A DNA stretch of 64,000 nucleotides from Paracoccaceae bacterium (GTDB lineage: Bacteria > Pseudomonadota > Alphaproteobacteria > Rhodobacterales > Rhodobacteraceae), in contig PAQV01000100.1 of assembly GCA_002709405.1 (NCBI GenBank), forward strand, positions 1 through 64,000. The letters are read 5' to 3'. Below are positions 34,007 through 42,472 of the stretch, piece after piece. The notes beneath the pieces are model-generated. The model was not told the origin of the DNA. It did no database searches and worked only from the letters and a program-made list of their open reading frames with translations. The position numbers and the translations under genes were made by a program. The number at the start of each line of letters is the position of its first letter. Within the stretch, counting starts at the first letter, position 1.

Positions 34007-35314
34007 ATGAAAATTGCAATGATCGGAACGGGCTATGTGGGTCTGGTTTCCGGGGTCTGTTTTTCGGATTTCGGGCATGACGTGATCTGCGTGGACAAGA
34101 ATCCCGCCAAGATCGAAATGCTGAATGCCGGGAATGTCCCGATCTACGAACCGGGTCTGGATACCCTGATGGCCAAGAATGTCGAGGCCGGGCGCCTGAC
34201 CTTCACCGGCGACCTGGCCGCGGCGGTCGACGGAGCGGACGCGGTGTTTATCGCCGTGGGGACGCCCACCCGCCGCGGAGATGGCCACGCGGATCTGACC
34301 TATGTGATGGCCGCGGCCGAGGAAATTGCCCAGGCCCTCACCGGCTATGCGGTGATTGTCACCAAGTCGACCGTGCCTGTCGGCACCAACCGGCAGGTCA
34401 AAGAGGTCGTGTCCAAGGCCAACCCCGCCGCCGATTTCGACGTGGCATCGAACCCCGAGTTCCTGCGTGAAGGCGCCGCGATCGACGATTTCATGCGCCC
34501 CGACCGTATCGTCGTGGGGGTCGAAACGGAACGGGCCGGCAACGTCATGGCCGAAATCTATCGTCCGCTCTACCTGCGTGATTTCCCGATCCTGGCGACT
34601 GACCTGGAAAGCGCCGAGATGATCAAGTACGCCGCCAATGCGTTTCTTGCGACCAAGATCACCTTCATCAACGAGATCGCCGCCCTGTGCGAACGGGTTG
34701 GCGCGGATGTAAAGCTGGTCAGCCAGGGCATGGGGCTCGATGGGCGGATCGGCAACAAGTTCCTCCATGCGGGGCCGGGCTATGGCGGGTCGTGTTTCCC
34801 CAAGGATACCAGGGCCCTGGCCCGGATCGGCCAGGAACATGCCCAGCCCATCCAGATCGTCGAGACCGTCATAAAGGTGAATGAAGAAGTCCGTCGGCGC
34901 ATGACCGAAAAGGTGGCCGACCTGTTCGACGATGGGGTGAATGGCAAGATCATCACGGTGCTGGGCGTGACCTTCAAGCCCAATACCGACGACATGCGCG
35001 AGGCCCCTGCCCTGACCGTCGTGCCCGCTCTTGTCGGGGCCGGAGCCAAGGTTCGCGTGGTCGATCCGCAGGGTCGCCGCGAAGGAGAGGCCCTGCTGCC
35101 CGGCGTGACCTGGCTTGAAGATGCCTACGAAGCGGCCGAGGGAGCCGACGGTCTGGCCATCCTGACCGAATGGAACGAATTTCGCGCCCTGAACCTGGAA
35201 AAGCTGGCCAGCAGCATGACGAACCCGGTCATGGCCGACCTGCGCAACGTCTATGATGCCAAGAGCGCGGAAAAGGCGGGCTTCTTGAAATACGTCTCGG
35301 TAGGACGTCCCTGA
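34007..35314 (+). CDS. ugd: UDP-glucose 6-dehydrogenase
   Basis: A 435-residue NAD enzyme making UDP-glucuronate from UDP-glucose for polysaccharide synthesis. The N-terminal NAD motif is IGTGYVGLVSG; the catalytic Cys is C263 in GYGGSCFPKDT; STVPVGTN, FLREGAAIDDF and GVTFKPNTDDMRE are family blocks. The length is typical of the UGD/TuaD type. No other polysaccharide genes adjoin it. A GGTCGAG stretch precedes the start, and a strong bidirectional terminator follows. Confidence 0.96.
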   Translation: MKIAMIGTGYVGLVSGVCFSDFGHDVICVDKNPAKIEMLNAGNVPIYEPGLDTLMAKNVEAGRLTFTGDLAAAVDGADAVFIAVGTPTRRGDGHADLTYVMAAAEEIAQALTGYAVIVTKSTVPVGTNRQVKEVVSKANPAADFDVASNPEFLREGAAIDDFMRPDRIVVGVETERAGNVMAEIYRPLYLRDFPILATDLESAEMIKYAANAFLATKITFINEIAALCERVGADVKLVSQGMGLDGRIGNKFLHAGPGYGGSCFPKDTRALARIGQEHAQPIQIVETVIKVNEEVRRRMTEKVADLFDDGVNGKIITVLGVTFKPNTDDMREAPALTVVPALVGAGAKVRVVDPQGRREGEALLPGVTWLEDAYEAAEGADGLAILTEWNEFRALNLEKLASSMTNPVMADLRNVYDAKSAEKAGFLKYVSVGRP

Positions 35315-35332
35315 AGGCTGCCAGGTAATGCG

Positions 35333-35359
35333 GGGGTCGCTTCCGAAAGGATCGACCCC
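35333..35359. terminator. Bidirectional terminator between ugd and flgD
   Basis: GGGGTCG (35333-35339) pairs perfectly with CGACCCC (35353-35359), with an inner TTCC/GGA pairing capped by GAAA. It lies between convergent ugd and flgD and marks the left border of the flagellar cluster. Confidence 0.65.
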
Positions 35360-35373
35360 AGCGCATCCTGCGC

Positions 35374-36123
35374 TCAGACCTCGTCCGGCGTCGGCGGCGG
35401 GGCTGCCGGTGTATCGGCGACCGGCGTCTGCGCCCCGTCTTCCGGCACTTCGCGCAGACCGGTGATCGCCGCCGTGGCAATCGCAGTGCCCCCCTTGATG
35501 ATCACCACGGTCTGGCCATTCAGGGACTGTGCCTCCAGGATCTGGGAGTAGGTGGCGGCCGGTTCGTCCAACAGCTTCTCGTCCTCGGCCCAGCTTTCCA
35601 CGTTGAAGGTGTAGTGACCGTCCGGCAGAGGATCGCCATTGGAGTTGGTGCCACTCCATTCGATCGGATCGGCCGAAACGGGCAGGATCCGGCGATCAAC
35701 CTCTTGGCCGTCCTCATTATAGACCGCGAGGTAAACCGTATCCGCCGCAGCGGCGGGGTTCGGCGTGACCGTGATCGGTGTGCCGTCGTAATAGGCCCCG
35801 GCAAAGCTGCGGGCTTCCAGACCGATCATGCCGGACAGAAGCTCCATGTTGGTCATCGCCACCTGGGCCTGAACGATACCCAGGTTTTCGTTCGTCAGAA
35901 CCTGTTGTTCAACCATCGAAAACTGGGCCAACTGCGACGCGTATTCCGACGAATCCAGCGGCTCCAGCGGGTCCTGGTACATTGCCTGAGCGGTCAGCAT
36001 CTTCAGGAAGGTTTCGAAATCAGACGACAACGTCGCTTCGGACGTGGTCGTTGTCGTGTTGCTCGCCGCAGAGGCGGGTGCATTGGCCAAAGAATAGGCC
36101 GAGGCTGTCGCTAGATCGCTCAT
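35374..36123 (-). CDS. flgD: Flagellar hook-capping protein FlgD
   Basis: A 249-residue scaffold exported through the flagellar secretion system, needed to polymerise the hook. The N-terminal block FLKMLTAQAMYQDPLEPLDSSEYASQLAQFS (split: FLKMLTAQ, DPLEPLDSSEYASQLAQFS) is the FlgD N signature. The C-terminal part has the FlgD tudor/Ig-like region, with WSGTNSNGDPLPDGHYTFNV. The tail is Pro/Ala-rich. It starts 9 bp after fliK stops, so the two form a pair controlling hook assembly and length. Confidence 0.94.
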   Translation of the reverse strand: MSDLATASAYSLANAPASAASNTTTTTSEATLSSDFETFLKMLTAQAMYQDPLEPLDSSEYASQLAQFSMVEQQVLTNENLGIVQAQVAMTNMELLSGMIGLEARSFAGAYYDGTPITVTPNPAAAADTVYLAVYNEDGQEVDRRILPVSADPIEWSGTNSNGDPLPDGHYTFNVESWAEDEKLLDEPAATYSQILEAQSLNGQTVVIIKGGTAIATAAITGLREVPEDGAQTPVADTPAAPPPTPDEV

Positions 36124-36132
36124 GACTATTTC

Positions 36133-38088
36133 CTACAGTCGCATGTCAAGGCCACCATCCCCATGGGAGGAAGCCGGGGAACGGGGGGCGGGTTGGCTGG
36201 CTGCCATCTGGTGCTGCATATCGTCCGGATCGCGGCCACCACTGGCCGAATGGCCGCCTTCGTCATCATGGGGCGATCCCGTGTCACCCCCGGTGCCGAA
36301 GGAAAACGCGATGTTCTCGTATCCCATCTCCCGGAAGGCCGCGCTCAGTTCCGACGAATGCCGCCGCATGAGATCCATCGTCTCGGGCCGGTCGGCAGCG
36401 ACCATGAGGGTGACCCCGCTATCAGAAACGGACAGCGACATGCGAACACTTCCAAGCTCTTTCGGACTGAGTGAAATGTCCACCGAGCCATCGGCTGTGG
36501 CAACGATCGAAGAGGCCATCTGACGTCCGATGTCCCGCGCCACTTCGGGGCGTGCCGCCGGAGTTGGCTGCCCAGGTTGGCCAGGGTGATTTTCCACCGC
36601 CCGCGGAGACGGTTCAGACACCGTTGCCATCGGACCATCAGAATGAAGCTCGGCCCCAGGCGTTGCTGGTTGCGCATCAAGGACCAACGGGGTCGGGGCC
36701 TGTGCGGATTGGGCCATAACCGTTTGTGAAGGCGGTGCGGCAGCCGGTACGCCCTTGACGACGGTATTCGTCGTCCCCGACGGCGGTTCGGATGCCATCG
36801 AATTCTGGTGGTCAGCACCCTTCGTGTCAGTGACCACTTCTCCAGAACTCGGATCGGCAGGTATCTGTGTGACTGTGGATGCCTGCACGTTCTGGACCGA
36901 TGCCATGACCGGCGCGGTTGTCCGGGGCGAAGATGACACCTGAGGCATGCTCGCTCGCGAAGCTGACGGTTGCACCGTCGGTTCTGTCGCCTGCGGTTTC
37001 GGCTGCGAAGCGCCTCCGTCCGGCTGCTGTGGCACGACCGGAGACGGTGCAGCCGTTGCGCTGGCTGGTTGGGTCAGAGGGGTCATGACGGTTGCACTGT
37101 CATGTCGCATTGGCTGCTGCGGCTGGGGTACAATCGTTTCGGCTTGGACAGGCTGACGGACCCGCACTTCAACATCGGTTCTTGGTTGCACGATGGTTGC
37201 TTCGGGTCCGGGAGCCCGTTGGTATCGGGTTTCCATCGGTGACGTTGGCTGGCTCTGCACCTCCGATTTTGACTGTTGAGGAGCCGCCGCCTTTGGCACC
37301 AACTCCGATTGTTCCGCCCCTTGGGTCGCAACGCTTGTCTTGGTTGGCTGTGATCCTGTCGAGATATCGACGGGTTGCGCGGAACCAGCTTGAGGAGCCG
37401 GTTCGGATGGGGCGACCTTCTGGTCCGCCACAACGGGTGTTGTGTCAGCCGGAACGTTAACTGAGTTGCCCGTGGGAACAGATGTCGCGATCGGATCCGG
37501 TAGTGTTTTCCGAACGGGGGCATCCGGTAGAGTGTTGGTTCGCCCCCGTCGAAGGAGGGGCATCACTTCTGGAGCAACGGCCCTCTCCAGCCCCCCCCGC
37601 ATTGCGGCTTCGACTGGATGAAAAGGCACTGCACGCGGCTGAACCGGGATATCAGCCACCACGGCGTCTGTTTGCTTTGGGTCGGCGGATTTCGGCTCCG
37701 GTAGGGTAGCCGGTACTTCGGCATCGGGTTCGATCGGTGCAACATCGACCGGCAAGCCCTGATCATTCGAATTGATGGTCACCGAGGGCATAACTGTCTG
37801 ATGGAGAACGGGTTCATCCGTATTCGCCAAAAGGTCCGACATTTCCGGTTCTGCATCGACGGCTTCAACGTCAACGGGCTCTGACGGCTCCGCGGTGTCG
37901 GACTCAGTTTCGGTTCCGGCCTGTTCGTCGATCGGCTGCACGTTTGGCAGATCGGCTTCGGCGAGGGCGACGAAGATGTCCGAAAACCGGTTATTGATCA
38001 ACGGACTGACCATATCTGACGCGCGGGCGACATCGCGCACTGAGCCTTTGGCCGGCGCGGCACCCAAAATTGAAAACAGATCGGACAT
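36133..38088 (-). CDS. fliK: Flagellar hook-length control protein FliK
   Basis: A 651-residue exported molecular ruler. The long central region (about 60-500) is low-complexity, rich in Pro, Gln, Thr, Ser and Val, as expected for a FliK ruler segment. The C-terminal Flg_hook domain is recognisable in ADGSVDISLSPKELGSVRMS and LMVAADRPETMDLMRRHSSEL, followed by an acidic, His-rich tail. The start is ATG 38088 with GGAGA upstream; an in-frame leader to 38343 overlaps divergent flgJ and is not credible. It is paired with flgD. Confidence 0.88.
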   Translation of the reverse strand: MSDLFSILGAAPAKGSVRDVARASDMVSPLINNRFSDIFVALAEADLPNVQPIDEQAGTETESDTAEPSEPVDVEAVDAEPEMSDLLANTDEPVLHQTVMPSVTINSNDQGLPVDVAPIEPDAEVPATLPEPKSADPKQTDAVVADIPVQPRAVPFHPVEAAMRGGLERAVAPEVMPLLRRGRTNTLPDAPVRKTLPDPIATSVPTGNSVNVPADTTPVVADQKVAPSEPAPQAGSAQPVDISTGSQPTKTSVATQGAEQSELVPKAAAPQQSKSEVQSQPTSPMETRYQRAPGPEATIVQPRTDVEVRVRQPVQAETIVPQPQQPMRHDSATVMTPLTQPASATAAPSPVVPQQPDGGASQPKPQATEPTVQPSASRASMPQVSSSPRTTAPVMASVQNVQASTVTQIPADPSSGEVVTDTKGADHQNSMASEPPSGTTNTVVKGVPAAAPPSQTVMAQSAQAPTPLVLDAQPATPGAELHSDGPMATVSEPSPRAVENHPGQPGQPTPAARPEVARDIGRQMASSIVATADGSVDISLSPKELGSVRMSLSVSDSGVTLMVAADRPETMDLMRRHSSELSAAFREMGYENIAFSFGTGGDTGSPHDDEGGHSASGGRDPDDMQHQMAASQPAPRSPASSHGDGGLDMRL

Positions 38089-38200
38089 AACGTCTCCAGG
38101 ATTTCTTCCAATAACGCCATTTAGCCGCAAAGCGATTACCGCTTTCTTTACCGGTCTGTGGGAAAGCTGAAAAAATCTAGAGCGAATTCGAGGTATCGCG

Positions 38201-38470
38201 ATGATCAACTTTCCACCGATGTCTCCTCCGGATGTGCCTAAGCCGGACAAGACAGATCCCCTGCAACAAGCCGCCCGGGAACTGGAAACCGTTTTCCTGG
38301 CAGAGATGCTCAAGACGGCAGGTATGCATAAGACACCAGACATGTTCGGCGGGGGCGCAGGCGAGGATCAGTTCCAATCACTGCTGATCCGCGCCCAGGC
38401 CGAGCAGATGGTTCAGTCCGGAGGAATCGGATTGGCCGAATCCCTCTATCAAGCTTTGAAGGACCGATGA
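38201..38470 (+). CDS. flgJ: Rod-binding protein, single-domain FlgJ
   Basis: An 89-residue protein corresponding only to the N-terminal rod-binding domain of enterobacterial FlgJ (ARELETVFLAEMLKTAG, FGGGAGEDQFQSLL, AEQMVQSGGIGLAESLYQAL). The muramidase half is missing, as in Rhodobacter sphaeroides, where a separate transglycosylase SltF does that job. A candidate SltF lies at 52995-53669. The flgJ gene is divergent from fliK over 112 bp and followed by an flgN-like gene after 1 bp. Confidence 0.88.
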   Translation: MINFPPMSPPDVPKPDKTDPLQQAARELETVFLAEMLKTAGMHKTPDMFGGGAGEDQFQSLLIRAQAEQMVQSGGIGLAESLYQALKDR

Positions 38471-38471
38471 C

Positions 38472-38831
38472 ATGACACATGATCAGATCGACAGCCTAAT
38501 CGAACGTCTCGACACCCTGCTGGATGCCGAACGCCGCGCGCTGGTCGCCGGTGATCTCGACACGCTCGCACAGCTGCATGACGACAAGGAAAACCTGATT
38601 TCCAGCCTGAACGCCCTGGACCGGATCGAGGCCGAGAGCTTGCAGCATGTGCGCAAGAAAATGTCGCGAAATCAGGATCTTCTAAGTAGCGCCATGGAGG
38701 GCATTCGGTCTGTTGCCGATCGTATGGCAGAGCTGAGGAAAGTCCGTCAGAGCCTTGCGACTTATGACCGTGACGGCAAGCGGCACCAAATCCCAACCCC
38801 TACCGAACAGAAGCTGGAAAAGCGCGCCTGA
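38472..38831 (+). CDS. flgN: FlgN-like flagellar export chaperone
   Basis: A 119-residue, highly helical, charged protein (IDSLIERLDTLLDAERRALVAGDLDTLAQL, then HDDKENLISSLNAL; quoted in parts). The alternating Leu pattern and position fit FlgN, the cytoplasmic chaperone of hook-filament junction proteins FlgK and FlgL. Sequence conservation in this family is low, so the call rests on pattern and on its coupling to flgJ (1 bp gap). flgL lies at the right edge of the window. Confidence 0.7.
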   Translation: MTHDQIDSLIERLDTLLDAERRALVAGDLDTLAQLHDDKENLISSLNALDRIEAESLQHVRKKMSRNQDLLSSAMEGIRSVADRMAELRKVRQSLATYDRDGKRHQIPTPTEQKLEKRA

Positions 38832-38961
38832 GGCCCTTTAACTTAAATCCATCAGAATTCTGGAGCCCGATTTAGCACTCCATTAGCATCTACAGGCCAA
38901 AACTGCACTCGCATCCCGACGATGGATGGCGCGCCAGGGAACCTAGTTGGCGCACAGGTCA

Positions 38962-39034
38962 GAATGACGCTCAAGGCCCGAAAAGGGGTGTAACCGGGCA
39001 GTTATTGAGGCCCAAGGACGCAAGGAACCTAACT
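38962..39034 (+). promoter_or_regulatory. Conserved leader of flagellin gene 1
   Basis: GAATGACGCTCA begins 73 nt before the start codon, and the same 12 bases begin 72 nt before flagellin gene 2 (39910). The rest of the leader is less similar, apart from GCAAGGAA near the ribosome site. The equal spacing suggests a regulatory mRNA leader; FlbT/FlaF encoded nearby are candidate binders. Inference only. Confidence 0.45.
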
Positions 39035-39862
39035 ATGTCCAGTATTCTGACTAACAGCAGTGCTCTTGTCGCACTGCAAACCCTGAAATCGATCGGCTCT
39101 GACCTGGCCAAAACCCAGGACATGATCTCCACTGGTCTGGAGATCGGATCCGCAAAAGACAATTCCGCCATCTGGGGTATTTCCAAGGTGATGGAATCGG
39201 ACGTTGCGGGCTTCAAGGCCGTGTCGGATTCGCTTTCGCTAGGTGAATCCACTGTTGCCGTTGGCCTGGCCGGCGCGGAACAGATCGTTGATATCCTCAA
39301 CGAGATGAAAGAAAAGGTTGTCGCCGCCACAGGTGAAAACGTCGATCACACCAAGATCACGGCTGATGTGGACGAACTGAAAGCGCAGATCACCTCGATC
39401 ATCGCCGCCTCTCAGTTCAACGGTACGAATCTTCTGGATACCGCCGGCAACGCGGGCATCACCGTGCTGTCGTCGCTTGACCGCGATGCATCGGGTGCCG
39501 TGACCGCAGCCAATATCACTGTTGCCTCGGTCGATTTCGAAGCCAACCTCGACCTGACGACCGTTGACGTCACCAGCTCGACCGCGGCGGACGGCTCCAT
39601 CACCGCGATGGAAACGCTGATCCAGACCGCTGTTGATGGTGCAGCTTCGCTGGGTGCTTCGGCGGCTCGGATCGAAGACCAGAACGAATTCGTCACCAAG
39701 GTGATGGATGCGATGAAGGTCGGCATCTCGTCGCTCGTGGACACCAACATGGAAGAGGCTTCGGCCAAACTTCAGGCGCTGCAAACCCAGCAGCAATTGG
39801 GTGTTCAGGCTCTGTCGATCGCCAACCAGGCGCCGCAGACGATCCTGTCTCTCTTCCGGTAA
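39035..39862 (+). CDS. fliC: Flagellin, paralogue 1
   Basis: A 275-residue filament subunit exported through the flagellar system. The conserved N-terminal helix region (SSILTNSSALVALQTLKSI, then TQDMISTGLEIGSAKDNSA) and C-terminal region (AKLQALQTQQQLGVQALSI, ANQAPQTILSLF) flank a short variable core at about 130-215 (the conserved part is quoted in pieces). The compact size is usual for roseobacters. It starts at ATG 39035 behind AAGGA and is followed by a GC-rich hairpin, then a nearly identical paralogue. Confidence 0.95.
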   Translation: MSSILTNSSALVALQTLKSIGSDLAKTQDMISTGLEIGSAKDNSAIWGISKVMESDVAGFKAVSDSLSLGESTVAVGLAGAEQIVDILNEMKEKVVAATGENVDHTKITADVDELKAQITSIIAASQFNGTNLLDTAGNAGITVLSSLDRDASGAVTAANITVASVDFEANLDLTTVDVTSSTAADGSITAMETLIQTAVDGAASLGASAARIEDQNEFVTKVMDAMKVGISSLVDTNMEEASAKLQALQTQQQLGVQALSIANQAPQTILSLFR

Positions 39863-39875
39863 ACACCTCGCACCG

Positions 39876-39898
39876 CCCCGGCCGGACATCGGCCGGGG
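39876..39898 (+). terminator. Hairpin between the flagellin genes
   Basis: CCCCGGCCG (39876-39884) pairs perfectly with CGGCCGGGG (39890-39898) around GACAT. The second flagellin gene is followed by a near-copy, so the terminator was probably duplicated together with the gene. Confidence 0.65.
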
Positions 39899-39909
39899 TT
39901 CAGCCGTTC

Positions 39910-39981
39910 GAATGACGCTCAGGCCCTGAATTGGGTGAAGCCGCGGGTATAAAGACCCAGCGGGATGCAAGGAAACACAAA
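39910..39981 (+). promoter_or_regulatory. Conserved leader of flagellin gene 2
   Basis: Starts with GAATGACGCTCA, 72 nt before the start codon, as in the leader of gene 1. Being downstream of a terminator-like hairpin, it may also include or follow its own promoter. Confidence 0.4.
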
Positions 39982-40809
39982 ATGTCCAGTATTCTCACGA
40001 ACGCTAGCGCCCTTGTCGCGCTGCAAACTCTGAAGTCCATCAGTGGTGGTCTCGAAAAGACCCAAAACATGATCTCTACAGGGCTGGAAATTGGCTCGGC
40101 CAAAGACAATTCGGCCATATGGGGTATCTCGAAGGTCATGGAATCCGATGTTGCCGGTTTCAAGGCTGTTTCGGATTCGCTTTCTCTTGGGGAATCGACG
40201 GTCGCAGTCGCACTCGCAGGGTCCGAACAGATTGTCGATATCCTGAATGAAATGAAAGAGAAGGTTGTCGCCGCCACCGGCGGGAACGTTGATCATACCA
40301 AAATCACTGCCGATGTCGACGAACTGAAGGCACAGATCACGTCGATCATTCAGGCCTCTCAATTCAATGGTAGCAATCTGCTCAATTCGGCGGGTAATGC
40401 AGGTATCACGGTGTTGTCGTCGCTGGATCGGGATGCTTCAGGCAGTGTGACAGCGGCCAGCATTACCGTGGCATCGGTTGATTTCGAAGCGAACCTGGAC
40501 CTTACCACCGTAGATGTATCCAGCGCAACCGCAGCCGACGGATCTTTGGACGACATAGAAGCCCTGATCCAAGCCGCCGTGGACGGCACCGCGGCACTGG
40601 GAGCCTCGGCATCGCGCATCGAAGACCAGAATGAATTCGTCACCAAGGTAATGGATGCGATGAAAGTCGGTATCTCCGCGCTGGTGGACACTGACATGGA
40701 AGAGGCTTCAGCCAAGTTGCAGGCATTGCAGACGCAGCAACAGCTTGGCATCCAGGCGCTATCGATTGCCAACCAGGCGCCACAGACCATTCTGTCGCTT
40801 TTCCAGTAA
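39982..40809 (+). CDS. fliC2: Flagellin, paralogue 2
   Basis: Exactly the same length (275 residues) as the preceding flagellin and about 89% identical by direct reading (about 30 differences). Changes cluster at residues 21-29 and at about 190-200 (TAMETLIQT versus DDIEALIQA). Synonymous differences are plentiful, so this is not a recent copy or an assembly error. Both termini keep the residues needed for filament packing. It may form a mixed filament or be expressed under other conditions. A hairpin terminator follows. Confidence 0.95.
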   Translation: MSSILTNASALVALQTLKSISGGLEKTQNMISTGLEIGSAKDNSAIWGISKVMESDVAGFKAVSDSLSLGESTVAVALAGSEQIVDILNEMKEKVVAATGGNVDHTKITADVDELKAQITSIIQASQFNGSNLLNSAGNAGITVLSSLDRDASGSVTAASITVASVDFEANLDLTTVDVSSATAADGSLDDIEALIQAAVDGTAALGASASRIEDQNEFVTKVMDAMKVGISALVDTDMEEASAKLQALQTQQQLGIQALSIANQAPQTILSLFQ

Positions 40810-40821
40810 CTCTGAATTCCG

Positions 40822-40845
40822 CCCCGGCCGGTCAGTCGGTCGGGG
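40822..40845 (+). terminator. Hairpin terminator after flagellin 2
   Basis: CCCCGGCCG (40822-40830) pairs with CGGTCGGGG (40837-40845) with one G-U pair, followed by TCTATT. It matches the hairpin at 39876-39898 in sequence. Confidence 0.65.
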
Positions 40846-40877
40846 TCTATTCCCAATCAAAATAACAGGCACATAAA

Positions 40878-41249
40878 GTGACCAATCTAGCAGCAGCACG
40901 AGAAGGCTACGGTTCGGCCGCCGCGCCGACCCGGTCCGAAAAATCTATCGAGTATGATGTCTTGGCGCAGATTACGCGCCGCCTAAAATCAGCCGCTGAG
41001 AAAGGGCCTTCTGGTTTTTCCGCCCTTGCTTCAGCGCTTCATGACAACAAACGTCTATGGAATGTTTTTGCAATCGACGTCGCAGATCCGAACAACAAGC
41101 TTCCGGAGTCATTGCGTGCAAGATTGTTTTATCTGGCTGAGTTTACCCACGCGCACACAAGTGCCGTCCTTCAGCGACGGGCGAAAGTCGCCCCACTGAT
41201 CGACATCAATATGGCGGTGTTGCGTGGCCTGAGAGGAGGGTCTGACTGA
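40878..41249 (+). CDS. flaF: Flagellar biosynthesis regulator FlaF
   Basis: A 123-residue cytoplasmic regulator beginning at GTG 40878. The block AAREGYGSAAAPTRSEKSIEY and the RLWNVFAIDVADPNNKLPE and LRARLFYLAEFTHAHTSAVL pieces match FlaF. In Caulobacter FlaF promotes flagellin synthesis and secretion and works against or with FlbT at the level of translation. Its stop shares a base with the flbT start (TGATG), so the two are coupled. The placement right after the flagellins is typical. Confidence 0.92.
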   Translation: MTNLAAAREGYGSAAAPTRSEKSIEYDVLAQITRRLKSAAEKGPSGFSALASALHDNKRLWNVFAIDVADPNNKLPESLRARLFYLAEFTHAHTSAVLQRRAKVAPLIDINMAVLRGLRGGSD

Positions 41250-41653
41250 TGGCAGGTCTTGTCCTTAAACTCGGCCCGAAGGAGCGGATCCTTATCAACG
41301 GCGCCGTCATCGAAAATGGAGATCGTCGCAGTCGGTTGCAGATTTTGACACCTGATGCTCGAATTCTGCGGTTGCGTGATGCAATTCACCCAGAAGAGGC
41401 GAACACTCCGGTCCGTCGGGTATGCTATTCGGCCCAATTACTTCTGTCCGGGGATTTGGATCCAGCTGAAGCCCGCCTGCCTTTGCTTCGCCGCATCGAG
41501 GAACTCAGTCAGGTCTTTACGGATCCCGATAGCAGGGCCGCTTTGGCAGAAGCAACCGACGCTTTGATAGAGGACAGACATTATCGATGTCTGAAAGCGT
41601 TGCGCGCGCTCTTGCCTCGCGAAGACAGACTTCTGGCGACGCGTCCGTCATGA
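41249..41653 (+). CDS. flbT: Flagellin post-transcriptional regulator FlbT
   Basis: A 134-residue RNA-binding regulator: LVLKLGPKERILINGAVIENG at the N-terminus, PDARILRLRDAI and VCYSAQLLLSGDLD are the FlbT signature. In Caulobacter FlbT acts on the 5' leader of flagellin mRNA and destabilises it when the hook is incomplete. The two flagellin genes here share a 12-base leader element at identical distance from their start codons, a possible target. Coupled to flaF upstream and overlapping the DUF1217 gene downstream (ATGA). Confidence 0.93.
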   Translation: MAGLVLKLGPKERILINGAVIENGDRRSRLQILTPDARILRLRDAIHPEEANTPVRRVCYSAQLLLSGDLDPAEARLPLLRRIEELSQVFTDPDSRAALAEATDALIEDRHYRCLKALRALLPREDRLLATRPS

Positions 41654-42450
41654 GTTATCAACCCATTGTCGCGGGAGCAGGACTTGTCGGCTGGCGCTTT
41701 TTACAAGCGACCTATGACAACCAGTTCAAAGCCTTCACGGAATCAGCTTCCTTGCAAAGGGACGTTGACTATTTTCGCGAGAACCTCGCCAAGATTGAGA
41801 CCGCCGAGCAACTGGTGGCTGATCGACGGCTTTTGACCGTGGCATTGGGTGCCTTCGGGCTGCAGGATGACATCAACAACAAGTACTTCATCCAAAAAAT
41901 TCTTGAGGACGGCACCTCCGCCGACGATGCACTGGCCAACCGTCTTACTGATGATCGCTATAAAGATCTGTCGGAAGCATTCGGCTTCGGACCACTTCAA
42001 CTTCAACGTACAGGGCTGAATTACTTCGCAGAAGAAGTAATCGCGAAGTATGAAGCTCAATCCTTCGAGATTGCTGTCGGCAATCAAGACGACGCAATGA
42101 GGATCGCGCTTTATGGTGAGCGAACGTTGCAAGAGATGGCCACCGAAGAGAAAGGTGAAACGGCCCTTTGGTACAACATTCTAGGAGAACCACCCCTTCG
42201 AGAATTGTTTGAAACCGGCCTGGGTTTGCCGTCAGGTATTGGGTCCGTCGACTTGGACAGGCAGCTTACATATTTCAAGGAAAAGGCTTTGCGAATGTTC
42301 GGAGACGACTCCGTCACACAGTTCGCGGACCCGGAAAAACGGGAAAAGCTTATGACAGCCTACATGGCGCGTGTGCAGGTAGAGCAATATTCTGCGGGAT
42401 TTAGTTCCGCCTCAGCCGCACTACAACTCCTTCAGGCTTCTGCCCGATGA
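41650..42450 (+). CDS. DUF1217 domain-containing flagellar-cluster protein
   Basis: A 266-residue, mostly helical protein starting MSYQPIVAGAGLVGWRFLQ. It has the FKAFTESASLQRDVDYFREN and NKYFIQKILEDGT blocks of DUF1217, a family found in alphaproteobacterial flagellar clusters without a defined role. The ATG at 41650 overlaps the flbT stop by 4 nt; an in-frame upstream extension to 41587 lies inside flbT. It may be a secreted or filament-associated protein, since it lacks a signal peptide and travels with flagellins. The family is likely; the function unknown. Confidence 0.8.
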   Translation: MSYQPIVAGAGLVGWRFLQATYDNQFKAFTESASLQRDVDYFRENLAKIETAEQLVADRRLLTVALGAFGLQDDINNKYFIQKILEDGTSADDALANRLTDDRYKDLSEAFGFGPLQLQRTGLNYFAEEVIAKYEAQSFEIAVGNQDDAMRIALYGERTLQEMATEEKGETALWYNILGEPPLRELFETGLGLPSGIGSVDLDRQLTYFKEKALRMFGDDSVTQFADPEKREKLMTAYMARVQVEQYSAGFSSASAALQLLQASAR

Positions 42451-42472
42451 GCTTATTGGGATTTCATCGAAT

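Noticed and set aside
37000-37600. Repetitive Pro/Gln/Val region as a possible frameshifted or mis-assembled segment
   Set aside because: The frame stays open throughout and the composition is normal for the ruler region of FliK.
38844-38873. Possible sigma-28 promoter (TAAA then CCCGATTT) upstream of flagellin 1
   Set aside because: The spacer is 17-18 nt instead of 15 and the -10 element does not match GCCGATAA; the second flagellin has no equivalent.
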